A stretch of 64,000 nucleotides of DNA from positions 51,658-115,657 of the forward strand of contig CAYGVT010000148.1 of the NCBI GenBank assembly GCA_964353355.1, in the 5' to 3' direction. The stretch's first letter is position 1. Every line of letters begins with the position of its first letter. Positions 19,274 through 28,905 of this stretch are shown in pieces. Below the pieces are notes generated by a model. The model was not told where the DNA came from. It made no database searches and saw only the letters and a list, made by a program, of their open reading frames with translations. Origin of the DNA: CAYGVT01 sp964353355. GTDB taxonomy: Archaea > Thermoplasmatota > DTKX01 > GCA-020343715. Position numbers and translations under genes: made by a program.

Positions 19274-22200
19274 ATGAACAGGGGGAGACTCTTGGTCAGG
19301 ATCGTCGCGTTCGCCGCGCTCGTGGCGCTCGCGGCCATCGTGCTGGTCATCGTCGCCGGTCCTGCCGGTGCGTCCTGGAGCGGCGAGCCGCTGCCGGCGT
19401 TCGGCGACGACTGGTGGATCGACGAGGACACCTGGTACGAGGACGAGACGATCGACCTGTATGGAAGCATCTCTGTGGACTACGGCGTCTTCGTGGAGCT
19501 CAGCGGCTGCACCGTCACGTTCTACAGCGACTGGGACGACCAGCACGGCATCGAGGTCTGGTGGGGCGAGCTCGACTTCACGTCGAGCGCAAGCGGCCCG
19601 ACCATCGTGCAGGCGGACCAATCGTGGAACGGGTACCCCATGACGTGGTACTACTACTGCTACGACATGATGTACATAGAGGGCTCCGAGGTCTACGACG
19701 TCGGGTGGGGCATCAACTACTACGGCGGGGACACGCTCGTCATCGAGGACTCGATCATTAACGGGATGTACGAGGCCCTTGTCATTAATGGGGACGCCGC
19801 CATCTACAACTCCGTCATCTCGGCACAGTACTACGCGATGGACGCCTACGGCAGCACCCTCACCATCGAGGGCTCCGAGTTCTCGGGGATGTACCAGGGG
19901 ATCTACAGCGGTGCGGACGCCGACATCCGTGACTCCTCATTCTACTCGTCCCAGGGCACGGGGGCCTACCTCTTCGGCACGATGTCGAACGTGGAGGAAT
20001 GCTACTTCGAGGCGTACGGCAACGGCGTCTACGCGTCGGGCACGACGTACATCGGAAACTCGACCATCATCAGCCAAAGGAGCGCGGCCATCTACGCCTC
20101 GGGGACGAAGCTCACGGTCGAGAGCTGCTCCGTCCAATCGGGGGTCCAGGGCATCATGACCTACTGCGACAGCTTCATCTCCAACACGACGGTCGAGGTG
20201 CTGCACAAGCCCACCTCCGTGACGAGCTGGTACACCCTGTACGGCATCTACGCCTCCGGCAAGAAATGCTTCATGGAAAACGTGGACATCACCGTGACGA
20301 GGGACATGAACGGCACCTACAACACATCGAGCCAGGGCATCTACCCCTACCTCTACGGCCTGTACCTGGGCTCGGCGAACGTGGGCTCCCTTAGCAGCAG
20401 CAACGTCAGGATACACATCACGAACCACGTGGACATCCACAACTACTACGTGTCGAGCTACGTGTACCTGTACTTCTACCTCTACACCTACGGCATCTAC
20501 ATGACGGGCAACACCATCTGCACGGCCATAGACGGTGTCCAGATCGACATCGACGAGGCCTACTACGGTGCTATTTACAAAGCCACGAACGGCCGCGTGT
20601 ACTTCTACAACTACCAGAGGTTCATATACTCCACCATCGGCTCGAGCGGCAAGGCCCCGATCGAGATCAAGCACCTCACGTTCGACGGGGTGCGGCCCGT
20701 CCTGCGCACTGGCGGGAACGTGAACTATATCTACAAGACCTACACCAGCAGGTACCTGTTCTACTTCAGCGACAACAAGGACTCGCGCGCCGCCGACGCG
20801 GTCGTGAGCTTCAGCGACATAACCGTCACGGACTCACTGTTCGGCTACGTCATGTACCTTCCCACCTACCAGGACCTCGAGGTCACCGACTGCACCTTCT
20901 CGGACATGGAGGCCTACTACGTCATCTACTCCAGTGGGCAGCAGAGGGCATGGACCATCACCGAGTGCGACTTCGTCCGCCTCACGGCCATCTCCAACCC
21001 GCGCTACAACGGCTACCCGTTCATCTACATCTACGGGTCGAAGGGCGAGGGATACCTGGGCAACTGCACCTTCGACGGCCTGACGGGGACCTCGATGCTC
21101 TACCTGCGCTACCAGGGGGACAGGGCCATCATCGAGTTCAACACCGTCACCAACTGCTTCCAGTGGAAGGACACCGGTGACAACTGGTTCTACATCGAAT
21201 CCAACGCCGACAAGGTGGAGGTCCGCCAGAACACCTTCATTGACAACAATGCACGGTACTTCATGGGCCTCTACTACAACGAGAAGCGCATAGTCATCGA
21301 GGACAACGACTTCCAGGGCAACGCGATCCAGGACTGGCTCCTGCGCATCTACGCCAACTACGAGGAGATCGACGTCTCGCTCAACACCATCGAGTCCAAC
21401 ACCGGCAACATGCTGCTGTTCGAGTACACCTACCGCCAGGTCAACTTGGAGAAGAACGTCATCACCCTCAACGCGGCTGGCGCGGGATACATCCTGCGCA
21501 CCACCTACACCCAGAACGGGCTCCGTATCGCCGACAACGAAGTGACCAACAACACGGCCGACGGCGCAATATTCTACTTCATCGGTCCGACCTACTGGTA
21601 CTGGCCCGGCTTCGCCGCGTTCGCGGTCGACCGGAACACCTTCTCCGACAACGTCGCTAGCTCCGCGGTCAACGGCGGCATCGTGGTCATCAGGGGCGCG
21701 AGGTACGACACGCCGGTGAGGCGCAACTCGTTTTACAACAACGTGGGCAACTGCATCAACTTCTACCGCCCCTACAACTACTACACGTACGAGACCTCCT
21801 GGTACTTCACGGTCGACGGCAACTACTTCGAGGGCAACCGGGACCCGGCCACCCTCTGGGTGGACATCTCGACTTACAACGTCGTCGTGAAGCGCAACAC
21901 GGGCAAGCTCAATGCGGGCCCGCTGGTGAAGACGGTCTTCACGGCCCACTACGTCTACGACACCTCGATGCAGCCCTACTTCTACGGCGAGGTCCGCGGC
22001 GCGTACACCTTCGACGTGGACTACAACGTGTGGACCCAGAACTCCGGCGGCGGCATCGACATCAGGGCCTTGTGGCACGACATGTACACCATCGCATCGC
22101 TCCCCGAGCAGCAGGTGAGCATCAGGAACAACGTCCTGGACATGAACACGGGCGGCTACTGCATCAAGATCGTGGACTTCGGCGCCGCGCCCCTGATGGT

Positions 22201-24526
22201 GAACAACCAGTTCAAGGGCTCGGAGTACGGCGTGTACCTGCAGGCCATCGACTACAGGGCGTACTGGCCGAGGCTCCAGCTCGCGTTCAGCGCCGAGTCC
22301 TTCGACGGCGGCGCCAACGGCGTGACCGCCTGGGCGCTCGTCAACGGCGACGCGGATTTCACGAACTGCAAGTTCGAGAACTACAGGGAGGCCGTCTACG
22401 TCAAGGACGGCACCATCAACGTCTGGTGGAGCGCCATCCCCGAGCGGTCGGGGAGGACCGAGGGCAGGGGCTACATATACGTCTACAACCACCTCGAGCT
22501 CCACGTGACCTGGTCCGACGCCCTGGGCGTGGACAGCGGGAGGCCCGCGGTGGGCGCGACCGTGGCCATGATGGGCGCAAACGGCAGGTACCTCGACAAG
22601 ATGAACACGGACGAGGATGGCCGCCTCGGGCCGATGGTCGTCTCGCCTTGGACATGCGTCGAGGGCAGGATGGACGCGTGGTCCCCGTTCTCGACGACCG
22701 TCCTCTCGGGCGGTCTCACGGGCATCTACGTCATCAACGTCATAGGCGAGAAGGTGGGCGTGGACGCGGAGCACCTGGTCATCCAGGACACCGTGACGCC
22801 CTCCATCACCGTGACGGCCCCGTCGCAGGGCTCCATCAGCAACCTGCTCGACATGCCCGTCGAGGGCTTCCTGTTCGAGACCGGCTCGGGCGTGAGCGTG
22901 TTCCACGGCTGGGTCGACTCGGGCGTGCCGAGGGACATCACCCCCTCGGGTGTGTGGTCGTCGTTGTTCGCTGGGCTGGCCCCCGGGGAGCACACCCTGT
23001 GGCTCGAGCTCATCGACCTGGCCGGCAACAAGCGGGTCGAGCAGGTCTCGTTCACCATCGACGCCGCGGCGCCGGTGATGATCCTGACCAGCCCCGAGGA
23101 TGGCCTCATCACGGCCAACCCGGCCATCGACATCCGCGGCACGTTCTCGGACGACCTGAGCGACCTGGTCGACATCGTGGTGCGCATCAACGGCGTGAGG
23201 ACCGTCACGGGCACGCCCGGGGTCCTCCTCGAGCCCTTCACGCTCACCGAGGGCGTGAACGCCATCAGCATCGACGCGACCGACGCGGCAGGCAACAAGG
23301 CCTCCGTGACGCTCACGGTCACGCTGGACACCTACCCGCCGACGCTCTACGTCTACAACCCCCTCGACCGGCTGCTCACCCCAGACGACCTGCTGACGGT
23401 CGACGGCCTGTCGGACGCCGGCACCGTGATCAAGATCGAGGTCATGCAGGGCGGTGTGACGAAGGACGAGGAGACCGTGGTCGCCAGGTCGGACGGCACG
23501 TTCGTCGCGGCGATGACGCTGCTCGAGGGTGCCCAGACCGTCGTCGTGACGGCCAAGGACTCCCCGGCGAGCAACGTGAGGGTCGTCAGTCGCATCGTCA
23601 CGCTGGACACGACACCCCCGACCCTCATCATCGACAGCCCGTCGGCCGGCGTGAAGTACTTCAGGACGGCCGGCATGACGCTCATCGGGCACATCGAGGA
23701 CCCGGAGCCGGTCAAGGTCGTGGTGAAGGTCAACGGCAAGCCCGTCCCGCAGAGCGGCACGTTCACGGTCCAGCTGACCCTGGTCGAGGGCCAGAACCCC
23801 ATCGTGGTGACCGCCGAGGACGAGGTTGGCAACGTCGCCACCCAGACCCTCGACATCATCCGCGACACCGTGAGGCCCGAGCTCGAGGTCGATGTGCCCG
23901 CGTTCTGGCTGACCAACGAGGCCGTACTGCTCCTCAGGGGCAGGGTCAACAAGGACGCCGACAAGGTCGAGGTCCGCGGGGAGGAGGTCACCGTCGACGA
24001 GAACGGCCAGTTCCGCGTGACGCTGGACCTCTCGACCGAGAGCAGCCCCATCCTGGTGGTCGCCACCGACATCGCGGGCAACTCGCTGACCTACACCATC
24101 GACTTCGTCTACGACGGCACCGACCCGACGTTGACGCTCGACACCATCGTGAGCCAGACGTCCGAGGCGATCGCCTTCGTCAACGGCAGCGTCGACGACG
24201 ACAAGTCCACCATCACACATGTCATGATAAAGGGCAACCCGTTCCCCGTGGTGGAGGGCAGGTTCATGGCCATCATCGACCTCAGCACGGCCGGTGACGG
24301 GTGGAACAACTTCACCGTCTTGGCCGAGGACGAGGCCGGCAACACGGCGACCCGGTACGTGAACATCCACTGGGTGCCCCCGCCGCCCGCGGACACCACC
24401 GAGGACGGTGGTCCCTCGAACGAGGCCCTGTCATGGATCGGGTTGGTGCTCCTGGCGGCCGGCGTCACGCTGGTGCTGACCGCGTGGTTCCTATCGAGGC
24501 GCACCTCCAAGGAGGTAGGCGAATGA
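19274..24526 (+). CDS. Giant surface protein 2: beta-helix head, six Ig-like domains, TM anchor
   Basis: 1750 residues from ATG 19274, with GGAGGTGA overlapping the stop of gene 1; the intergenic gap is only 5 bp. An N-terminal signal peptide (LLVRIVAFAALVALAAIVLVIVAG) is followed by a very long Tyr/Asn-rich right-handed beta-helix (about 35-1070). A domain containing LELHVTWSDALGVDSGRPAVG comes next, then six Ig-like repeats (about 1173-1705; Glucodextranase-B-like pattern, inference). A TM helix (SWIGLVLLAAGVTLVLTAWF) and a short charged cytoplasmic tail close the protein. The frame is open to 19142, but the signal peptide and SD fix the start at 19274. Beta-helix folds of this type occur in polysaccharide lyases and surface adhesins. 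No catalytic motif is evident. Confidence 0.9.
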   Translation: MNRGRLLVRIVAFAALVALAAIVLVIVAGPAGASWSGEPLPAFGDDWWIDEDTWYEDETIDLYGSISVDYGVFVELSGCTVTFYSDWDDQHGIEVWWGELDFTSSASGPTIVQADQSWNGYPMTWYYYCYDMMYIEGSEVYDVGWGINYYGGDTLVIEDSIINGMYEALVINGDAAIYNSVISAQYYAMDAYGSTLTIEGSEFSGMYQGIYSGADADIRDSSFYSSQGTGAYLFGTMSNVEECYFEAYGNGVYASGTTYIGNSTIISQRSAAIYASGTKLTVESCSVQSGVQGIMTYCDSFISNTTVEVLHKPTSVTSWYTLYGIYASGKKCFMENVDITVTRDMNGTYNTSSQGIYPYLYGLYLGSANVGSLSSSNVRIHITNHVDIHNYYVSSYVYLYFYLYTYGIYMTGNTICTAIDGVQIDIDEAYYGAIYKATNGRVYFYNYQRFIYSTIGSSGKAPIEIKHLTFDGVRPVLRTGGNVNYIYKTYTSRYLFYFSDNKDSRAADAVVSFSDITVTDSLFGYVMYLPTYQDLEVTDCTFSDMEAYYVIYSSGQQRAWTITECDFVRLTAISNPRYNGYPFIYIYGSKGEGYLGNCTFDGLTGTSMLYLRYQGDRAIIEFNTVTNCFQWKDTGDNWFYIESNADKVEVRQNTFIDNNARYFMGLYYNEKRIVIEDNDFQGNAIQDWLLRIYANYEEIDVSLNTIESNTGNMLLFEYTYRQVNLEKNVITLNAAGAGYILRTTYTQNGLRIADNEVTNNTADGAIFYFIGPTYWYWPGFAAFAVDRNTFSDNVASSAVNGGIVVIRGARYDTPVRRNSFYNNVGNCINFYRPYNYYTYETSWYFTVDGNYFEGNRDPATLWVDISTYNVVVKRNTGKLNAGPLVKTVFTAHYVYDTSMQPYFYGEVRGAYTFDVDYNVWTQNSGGGIDIRALWHDMYTIASLPEQQVSIRNNVLDMNTGGYCIKIVDFGAAPLMVNNQFKGSEYGVYLQAIDYRAYWPRLQLAFSAESFDGGANGVTAWALVNGDADFTNCKFENYREAVYVKDGTINVWWSAIPERSGRTEGRGYIYVYNHLELHVTWSDALGVDSGRPAVGATVAMMGANGRYLDKMNTDEDGRLGPMVVSPWTCVEGRMDAWSPFSTTVLSGGLTGIYVINVIGEKVGVDAEHLVIQDTVTPSITVTAPSQGSISNLLDMPVEGFLFETGSGVSVFHGWVDSGVPRDITPSGVWSSLFAGLAPGEHTLWLELIDLAGNKRVEQVSFTIDAAAPVMILTSPEDGLITANPAIDIRGTFSDDLSDLVDIVVRINGVRTVTGTPGVLLEPFTLTEGVNAISIDATDAAGNKASVTLTVTLDTYPPTLYVYNPLDRLLTPDDLLTVDGLSDAGTVIKIEVMQGGVTKDEETVVARSDGTFVAAMTLLEGAQTVVVTAKDSPASNVRVVSRIVTLDTTPPTLIIDSPSAGVKYFRTAGMTLIGHIEDPEPVKVVVKVNGKPVPQSGTFTVQLTLVEGQNPIVVTAEDEVGNVATQTLDIIRDTVRPELEVDVPAFWLTNEAVLLLRGRVNKDADKVEVRGEEVTVDENGQFRVTLDLSTESSPILVVATDIAGNSLTYTIDFVYDGTDPTLTLDTIVSQTSEAIAFVNGSVDDDKSTITHVMIKGNPFPVVEGRFMAIIDLSTAGDGWNNFTVLAEDEAGNTATRYVNIHWVPPPPADTTEDGGPSNEALSWIGLVLLAAGVTLVLTAWFLSRRTSKEVGE

Positions 24527-27500
24527 GCGACCACAGGAACGCGCTCGTCGCGATGCTGGCGCTCGGCGCCCTGGCGGTGCTCGCCCTCGTGGCGGCGACC
24601 GCCCTCGCCGACCCGGACATCTCGAACCCGCCCACGGCCGACTGGTTCTTCGACAGCGGCAACCAAGTGACCATCACGGGAAAGGCGTGGGACATCAACT
24701 ACAACATCACGGTGGCCAACAAGACCCATCTGACGCTGAGCAGATGCGCTTTCGACATCTACGACAGCTGGGACCTGAACGCGCTGTGGATGAATGTGTG
24801 GTGGAACGGGACGATGGATCTCGTCGACTGCACGTTCTTGTCCAGCGGCGACCGGGGCTACTTCATCGTCGCCGACGGCAACATCACCATCACCGGCGGC
24901 AAGTACGCTGGCATGGTCCAGCCCGGGTACCGCATGGGCGGCCTGAGCGCCATGGGATGCTACGTGAGCATCGACGGCGCCACGTTCAGCGACACGATGG
25001 GAGGCCCGGCCATCTACGCTAAGAACTGCGACTTCATCGCCAAGGGCGTCACGGTCAAAGGGTCCGGTGACTCGACGCACGCGGCCGTGTACCTGTACTA
25101 CACGGGCAACCCGATGGACAGGGCCTTCATGGTGAGCCTCGATGGCTGCTTCCTCAACGACAACGTGGGCGGCGGCCTCAAGGTCGAGTCCATGCGCAAC
25201 TGGGCCGACGTCGGCATCATCATATCTGGCTGCGAGGTCAACAACAACGACTACGTGGGATTGGAGTTCAGGCTCGGGGCGGAGTACCCGACGATGGACA
25301 GCACCAACGGCACCATCGACATCTCGCTCACGGCCACCGATGTCATCGGCAACAAGGACCTGGGGCTGTGGCTCTACGCCTACCGATGGCAGCTGGACGG
25401 GACGGCGGTCACGAACGTCGCCATCGACGGCTGCACGTTCGAGAACAACAACGACGGCGGCGTCTTCATGGCCTTGGGCGACACCGACACCGACATAAGC
25501 GTGTCCATCACGCGGACCACGTTCAAGGACAACGCCCTGAACCCCTACAACTGGAACGTGGGCGGATTGCTGCTCGACGAGTGGAGCCACACGGGCGACC
25601 TCACGGTCGTGCTCGACGGCTGCACGTTCGACAACAACGGCAGGTCCGGCATCACGATTTACCAGAACGGGCTCATGGGCACGGGCTCCATCGACGTCAA
25701 GGACACCGAGTTCATGGACAACCAGGAGAGCGGCATCACGCTCTACTTCAACCAGTACTACCCGAAGTTCGCCCCCATCAGCATCGAGCGGTGCGGCTTC
25801 AGCGGCCACCAGTATGCCGCCATCTTCCTCGGCGACAACGGCCTCTACGGGGTCGGCTACGAGCTCACCGTCAAGGACTGCGACATCACGGGCCCCGACG
25901 GCGGGGGCCTCATCTCGGATGCCGCCTGGGAATCGGCCGGCGAGGTCAAGTGGACCGTCGAGGGCTGCGACTTCACAAACCTCGAGGGGCCCGCGGTCGA
26001 GTTCGGCTTCGGCTACGTCCAGGCGGACACGACGCTCGAGCTCAAGGACTGCACCATCGACGGCACGGGAGGCGTGCGCTACACGGTCATGGACAGCCAG
26101 GACACGGTCGGCGCCACACACCACCTGTACATGGAGAGCACCGACATCAAGGACACGAACGGCCCCGCGGTCGAGTTCCTGGTATACGGATACTACGGCG
26201 TCGGGCTGATGATGGAGGCCAAGGATGTCGCGATAACCAACGCGCTCTACAGCGGCATCCGGGCCCTCGCCACGACCAACTACGCGAGCACCACGATGTC
26301 CATCGAGATCGGCATCGAGCTCACCGACGTGAGCATCGACGGCATCACGGGCGACGGCCTGAACGTCGGCACGGACCTCATCCAGTACAAGGGCACCAGG
26401 ACGCTCACGGCCGACGGGCTCACCATCCTCAACACCCAGAAGGCGGTGACGCTCAGCGGCATGCGCGCCGAGTTCTGGAGGACCAAGCTCGCGAACACGC
26501 TCCGCCAGGACGTGACCGTCATCACGTCGGAGGCCGACCTCTACGCCATCGACGTCAGCGGCATCGCGGAGGACAAGTTCCAGGTCATCGAGTCGGGCTC
26601 GATACGGTTCTGGTACTCGCTCGAGATCCACGTGCTGTGGGACACGGGCAAGAGGGTCGACAACGCGGTCGTCGAGGTGATGGACAACCACCACACGCTC
26701 ATCGGAGTGTACACCCAGACGCCCACGGTCGACATCCCGGTGCTCACGTTCAACTCGTTCCAGCTGCGCGAGACCGGCCTGTACACCAGGAGCCCCTACC
26801 TGCTCAACGTCACGTACCAGGCACTGGGGAGGCTCATGACGGTCGAGCTCGACAGGTTCAAGAACGTGACGGTGGAGCTGGCGGACCACACACCGCCCAG
26901 GATATTCATCAACGAGCCCGTCAACGGCTACGTGCAGCAGGCCCTGTCCATCAAGGTGCGTGGCTCGTCCTACGACTCCGAATCGGGCATGGACCGCGTC
27001 GAGGTGTCCATGGACAACGTCGAGTGGTTCCCGACCACGTCCACGACCAGCTGGACCCACACGTTCAGCGTCGACACCGACATGGTGAGGCAGTCGCTGG
27101 GCGCCTTCTTCATCAGGGCCAGGGCATTCGACAAGGCCGGGAACACCCAAGAGACGATGATCACCGTGCGCGTCGACCCGTTCGAGCCCGAGCTGCTCGT
27201 CGAGTACCCGCCTGTGAGGGAGGGCGGCTTCCCGACCAACCAGGGCACAATCCAGGTGCGGGGCGTCACCGAGGCTGGGGCGTTCGTGACGGTCAACGGC
27301 ATACCGGTCCCGCTGGCGGGCACCTACTGGAACACCGCCATCGACCTGGTCGAGGGGCCCAACACTGTCACGGTCTTGTCGGCGGACGCGCTCGGCAACA
27401 CCAACATCGTGAAGCTCACCGTGGTCCTGGACACGAAGTCCCCGTACATCGTGGTCCTGAGCCCGAACGAGGGCGAGATGTTCACGACCTCGACCGCCAT

Positions 27501-28905
27501 CGTGTCGGGTCAGGCCGAGGAGGGCCTCGCCATCAGCGTCAACGGCGTCGAGCTCGACTACGCGGCCGGCTCGTTCAACCACGCCCAGGCCCTGCTGAGG
27601 GGCGAGAACCTCATCACCGTCAGGGCGGTCGACCCGGCGGGCAACGTCGCCCGCATCACCCGGACGGTATGGCTCGACGACGTGCTCCCGGCGCTCATGG
27701 TGAGCGAGCCCCGCGATGGCTCGTACCTGATGGCGGCGAGGTTCTACGTCGCGGGCTCGACGGACATCGACTCCGAGCTTACCATCAACGACGAGCGCGT
27801 GGTGCTCGACCACGGCACGTTCCGCCACGAGGTCATAGGCGTCGAGGGGGCCAACAGGGTCCACATCGTCGCCGTCGACCCGAGCGGCAACACGGTCGAG
27901 GTCACGTTCACGGTGAACGTCGACATGCTGTCGCCCACCATGGCGCTCGCCGCGCCCGCGGCGGACGGCACGGTCGTGCGGAACGCGACTTACATGGTCG
28001 AGGGCTCGGCACAGGGCGCGAGCAAGGTGCTCATCAACGGCGTCCTGGTCGTCCCCGATCCCGCAGGGGCCTTCAACGCGAGCTTCACGCTACTCGAGGG
28101 CGTCAACAGGTTCACCATCACCGCGCAGGACCTGGCTGGCAACACGGTGACCATCACGAGGAACGTGGTGCTCGACAGGCAATCCCCGATACTCGTCGTG
28201 AAGGTGCCAGGCATCGTGCTCGACAGGACGGGCGCCTGGGTGTACAAGACCAGCAAGGACGGCACCCCGCTCATGACCATCAAGGGCAACACCGACAGCG
28301 CCGTCCAGGTCCTCGTCAACGGCCAGCTCATACCCGTGGGCGAGGACGGCTACTTCGAGTACACCCTCGCCCTCACGGCGAAGACCGCGAACCAGGTGAC
28401 CGTCAGGGCCGTCGACACCGCGGGCAACGAGAAGGTCTGGACGCACACCATCACCCACCAGTATGCTTCGGCGGTCGACGACGAGGGCTTCAAGGTCGGC
28501 TGGGCGCTGCTCATCCTGGGCCTCATCATACTGCTGCTGGCCATCGTCATCGCCTACATGGTGGTGGCGAGGGCGGGCGGCGGCGTGGCAGAGCCCGAGG
28601 AGGAGGCCGAGCTGGCCCCTGCCCCCGCGCCCGAGCTCGAGGTGGCGGAGAAGGTGCCCGAGCCCAAGCCCACGCCGAGGACCGAGGAGAAGGCGCCCGA
28701 GGCCGGCAAGGAGGGCGAGGAGGTCCACGAGGTCGTGGCCCCCACGTCCGTCGCCGCCAGGCCGAAGACGACCGCTCCCCGGCGACCGGCGGCGACCCCC
28801 GGCAAGGAGGCGCCCAAGCCGGCCGCCGAGGAGGACAAGGACCTCGGCGACAAGGACTCCGAGTCGGACCTAGGCGCAGACGAGACCGACCAGGAGGGGA
28901 TGTGA
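24523..28905 (+). CDS. Giant surface protein 3: beta-helix head, six Ig-like domains, TM anchor, long cytoplasmic tail
   Basis: 1460 residues from ATG 24523, which overlaps the previous stop (ATGA) and follows GGAGGTAGG, so translation is coupled. The signal peptide (NALVAMLALGALAVLALVAA) leads to a beta-helix (about 35-690) rich in GCTFENNNDGG-like rungs. The shared linker domain (SIRFWYSLEIHVLWDTGKRV) and six Ig-like repeats (about 788-1316) follow. A strong TM helix (about 1325-1347) precedes a roughly 110-residue cytoplasmic tail rich in Glu, Pro, Lys and Ala. That tail is much longer than in the three sister proteins and could contact cytoplasmic partners (inference). Confidence 0.9.
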   Translation: MSDHRNALVAMLALGALAVLALVAATALADPDISNPPTADWFFDSGNQVTITGKAWDINYNITVANKTHLTLSRCAFDIYDSWDLNALWMNVWWNGTMDLVDCTFLSSGDRGYFIVADGNITITGGKYAGMVQPGYRMGGLSAMGCYVSIDGATFSDTMGGPAIYAKNCDFIAKGVTVKGSGDSTHAAVYLYYTGNPMDRAFMVSLDGCFLNDNVGGGLKVESMRNWADVGIIISGCEVNNNDYVGLEFRLGAEYPTMDSTNGTIDISLTATDVIGNKDLGLWLYAYRWQLDGTAVTNVAIDGCTFENNNDGGVFMALGDTDTDISVSITRTTFKDNALNPYNWNVGGLLLDEWSHTGDLTVVLDGCTFDNNGRSGITIYQNGLMGTGSIDVKDTEFMDNQESGITLYFNQYYPKFAPISIERCGFSGHQYAAIFLGDNGLYGVGYELTVKDCDITGPDGGGLISDAAWESAGEVKWTVEGCDFTNLEGPAVEFGFGYVQADTTLELKDCTIDGTGGVRYTVMDSQDTVGATHHLYMESTDIKDTNGPAVEFLVYGYYGVGLMMEAKDVAITNALYSGIRALATTNYASTTMSIEIGIELTDVSIDGITGDGLNVGTDLIQYKGTRTLTADGLTILNTQKAVTLSGMRAEFWRTKLANTLRQDVTVITSEADLYAIDVSGIAEDKFQVIESGSIRFWYSLEIHVLWDTGKRVDNAVVEVMDNHHTLIGVYTQTPTVDIPVLTFNSFQLRETGLYTRSPYLLNVTYQALGRLMTVELDRFKNVTVELADHTPPRIFINEPVNGYVQQALSIKVRGSSYDSESGMDRVEVSMDNVEWFPTTSTTSWTHTFSVDTDMVRQSLGAFFIRARAFDKAGNTQETMITVRVDPFEPELLVEYPPVREGGFPTNQGTIQVRGVTEAGAFVTVNGIPVPLAGTYWNTAIDLVEGPNTVTVLSADALGNTNIVKLTVVLDTKSPYIVVLSPNEGEMFTTSTAIVSGQAEEGLAISVNGVELDYAAGSFNHAQALLRGENLITVRAVDPAGNVARITRTVWLDDVLPALMVSEPRDGSYLMAARFYVAGSTDIDSELTINDERVVLDHGTFRHEVIGVEGANRVHIVAVDPSGNTVEVTFTVNVDMLSPTMALAAPAADGTVVRNATYMVEGSAQGASKVLINGVLVVPDPAGAFNASFTLLEGVNRFTITAQDLAGNTVTITRNVVLDRQSPILVVKVPGIVLDRTGAWVYKTSKDGTPLMTIKGNTDSAVQVLVNGQLIPVGEDGYFEYTLALTAKTANQVTVRAVDTAGNEKVWTHTITHQYASAVDDEGFKVGWALLILGLIILLLAIVIAYMVVARAGGGVAEPEEEAELAPAPAPELEVAEKVPEPKPTPRTEEKAPEAGKEGEEVHEVVAPTSVAARPKTTAPRRPAATPGKEAPKPAAEEDKDLGDKDSESDLGADETDQEGM

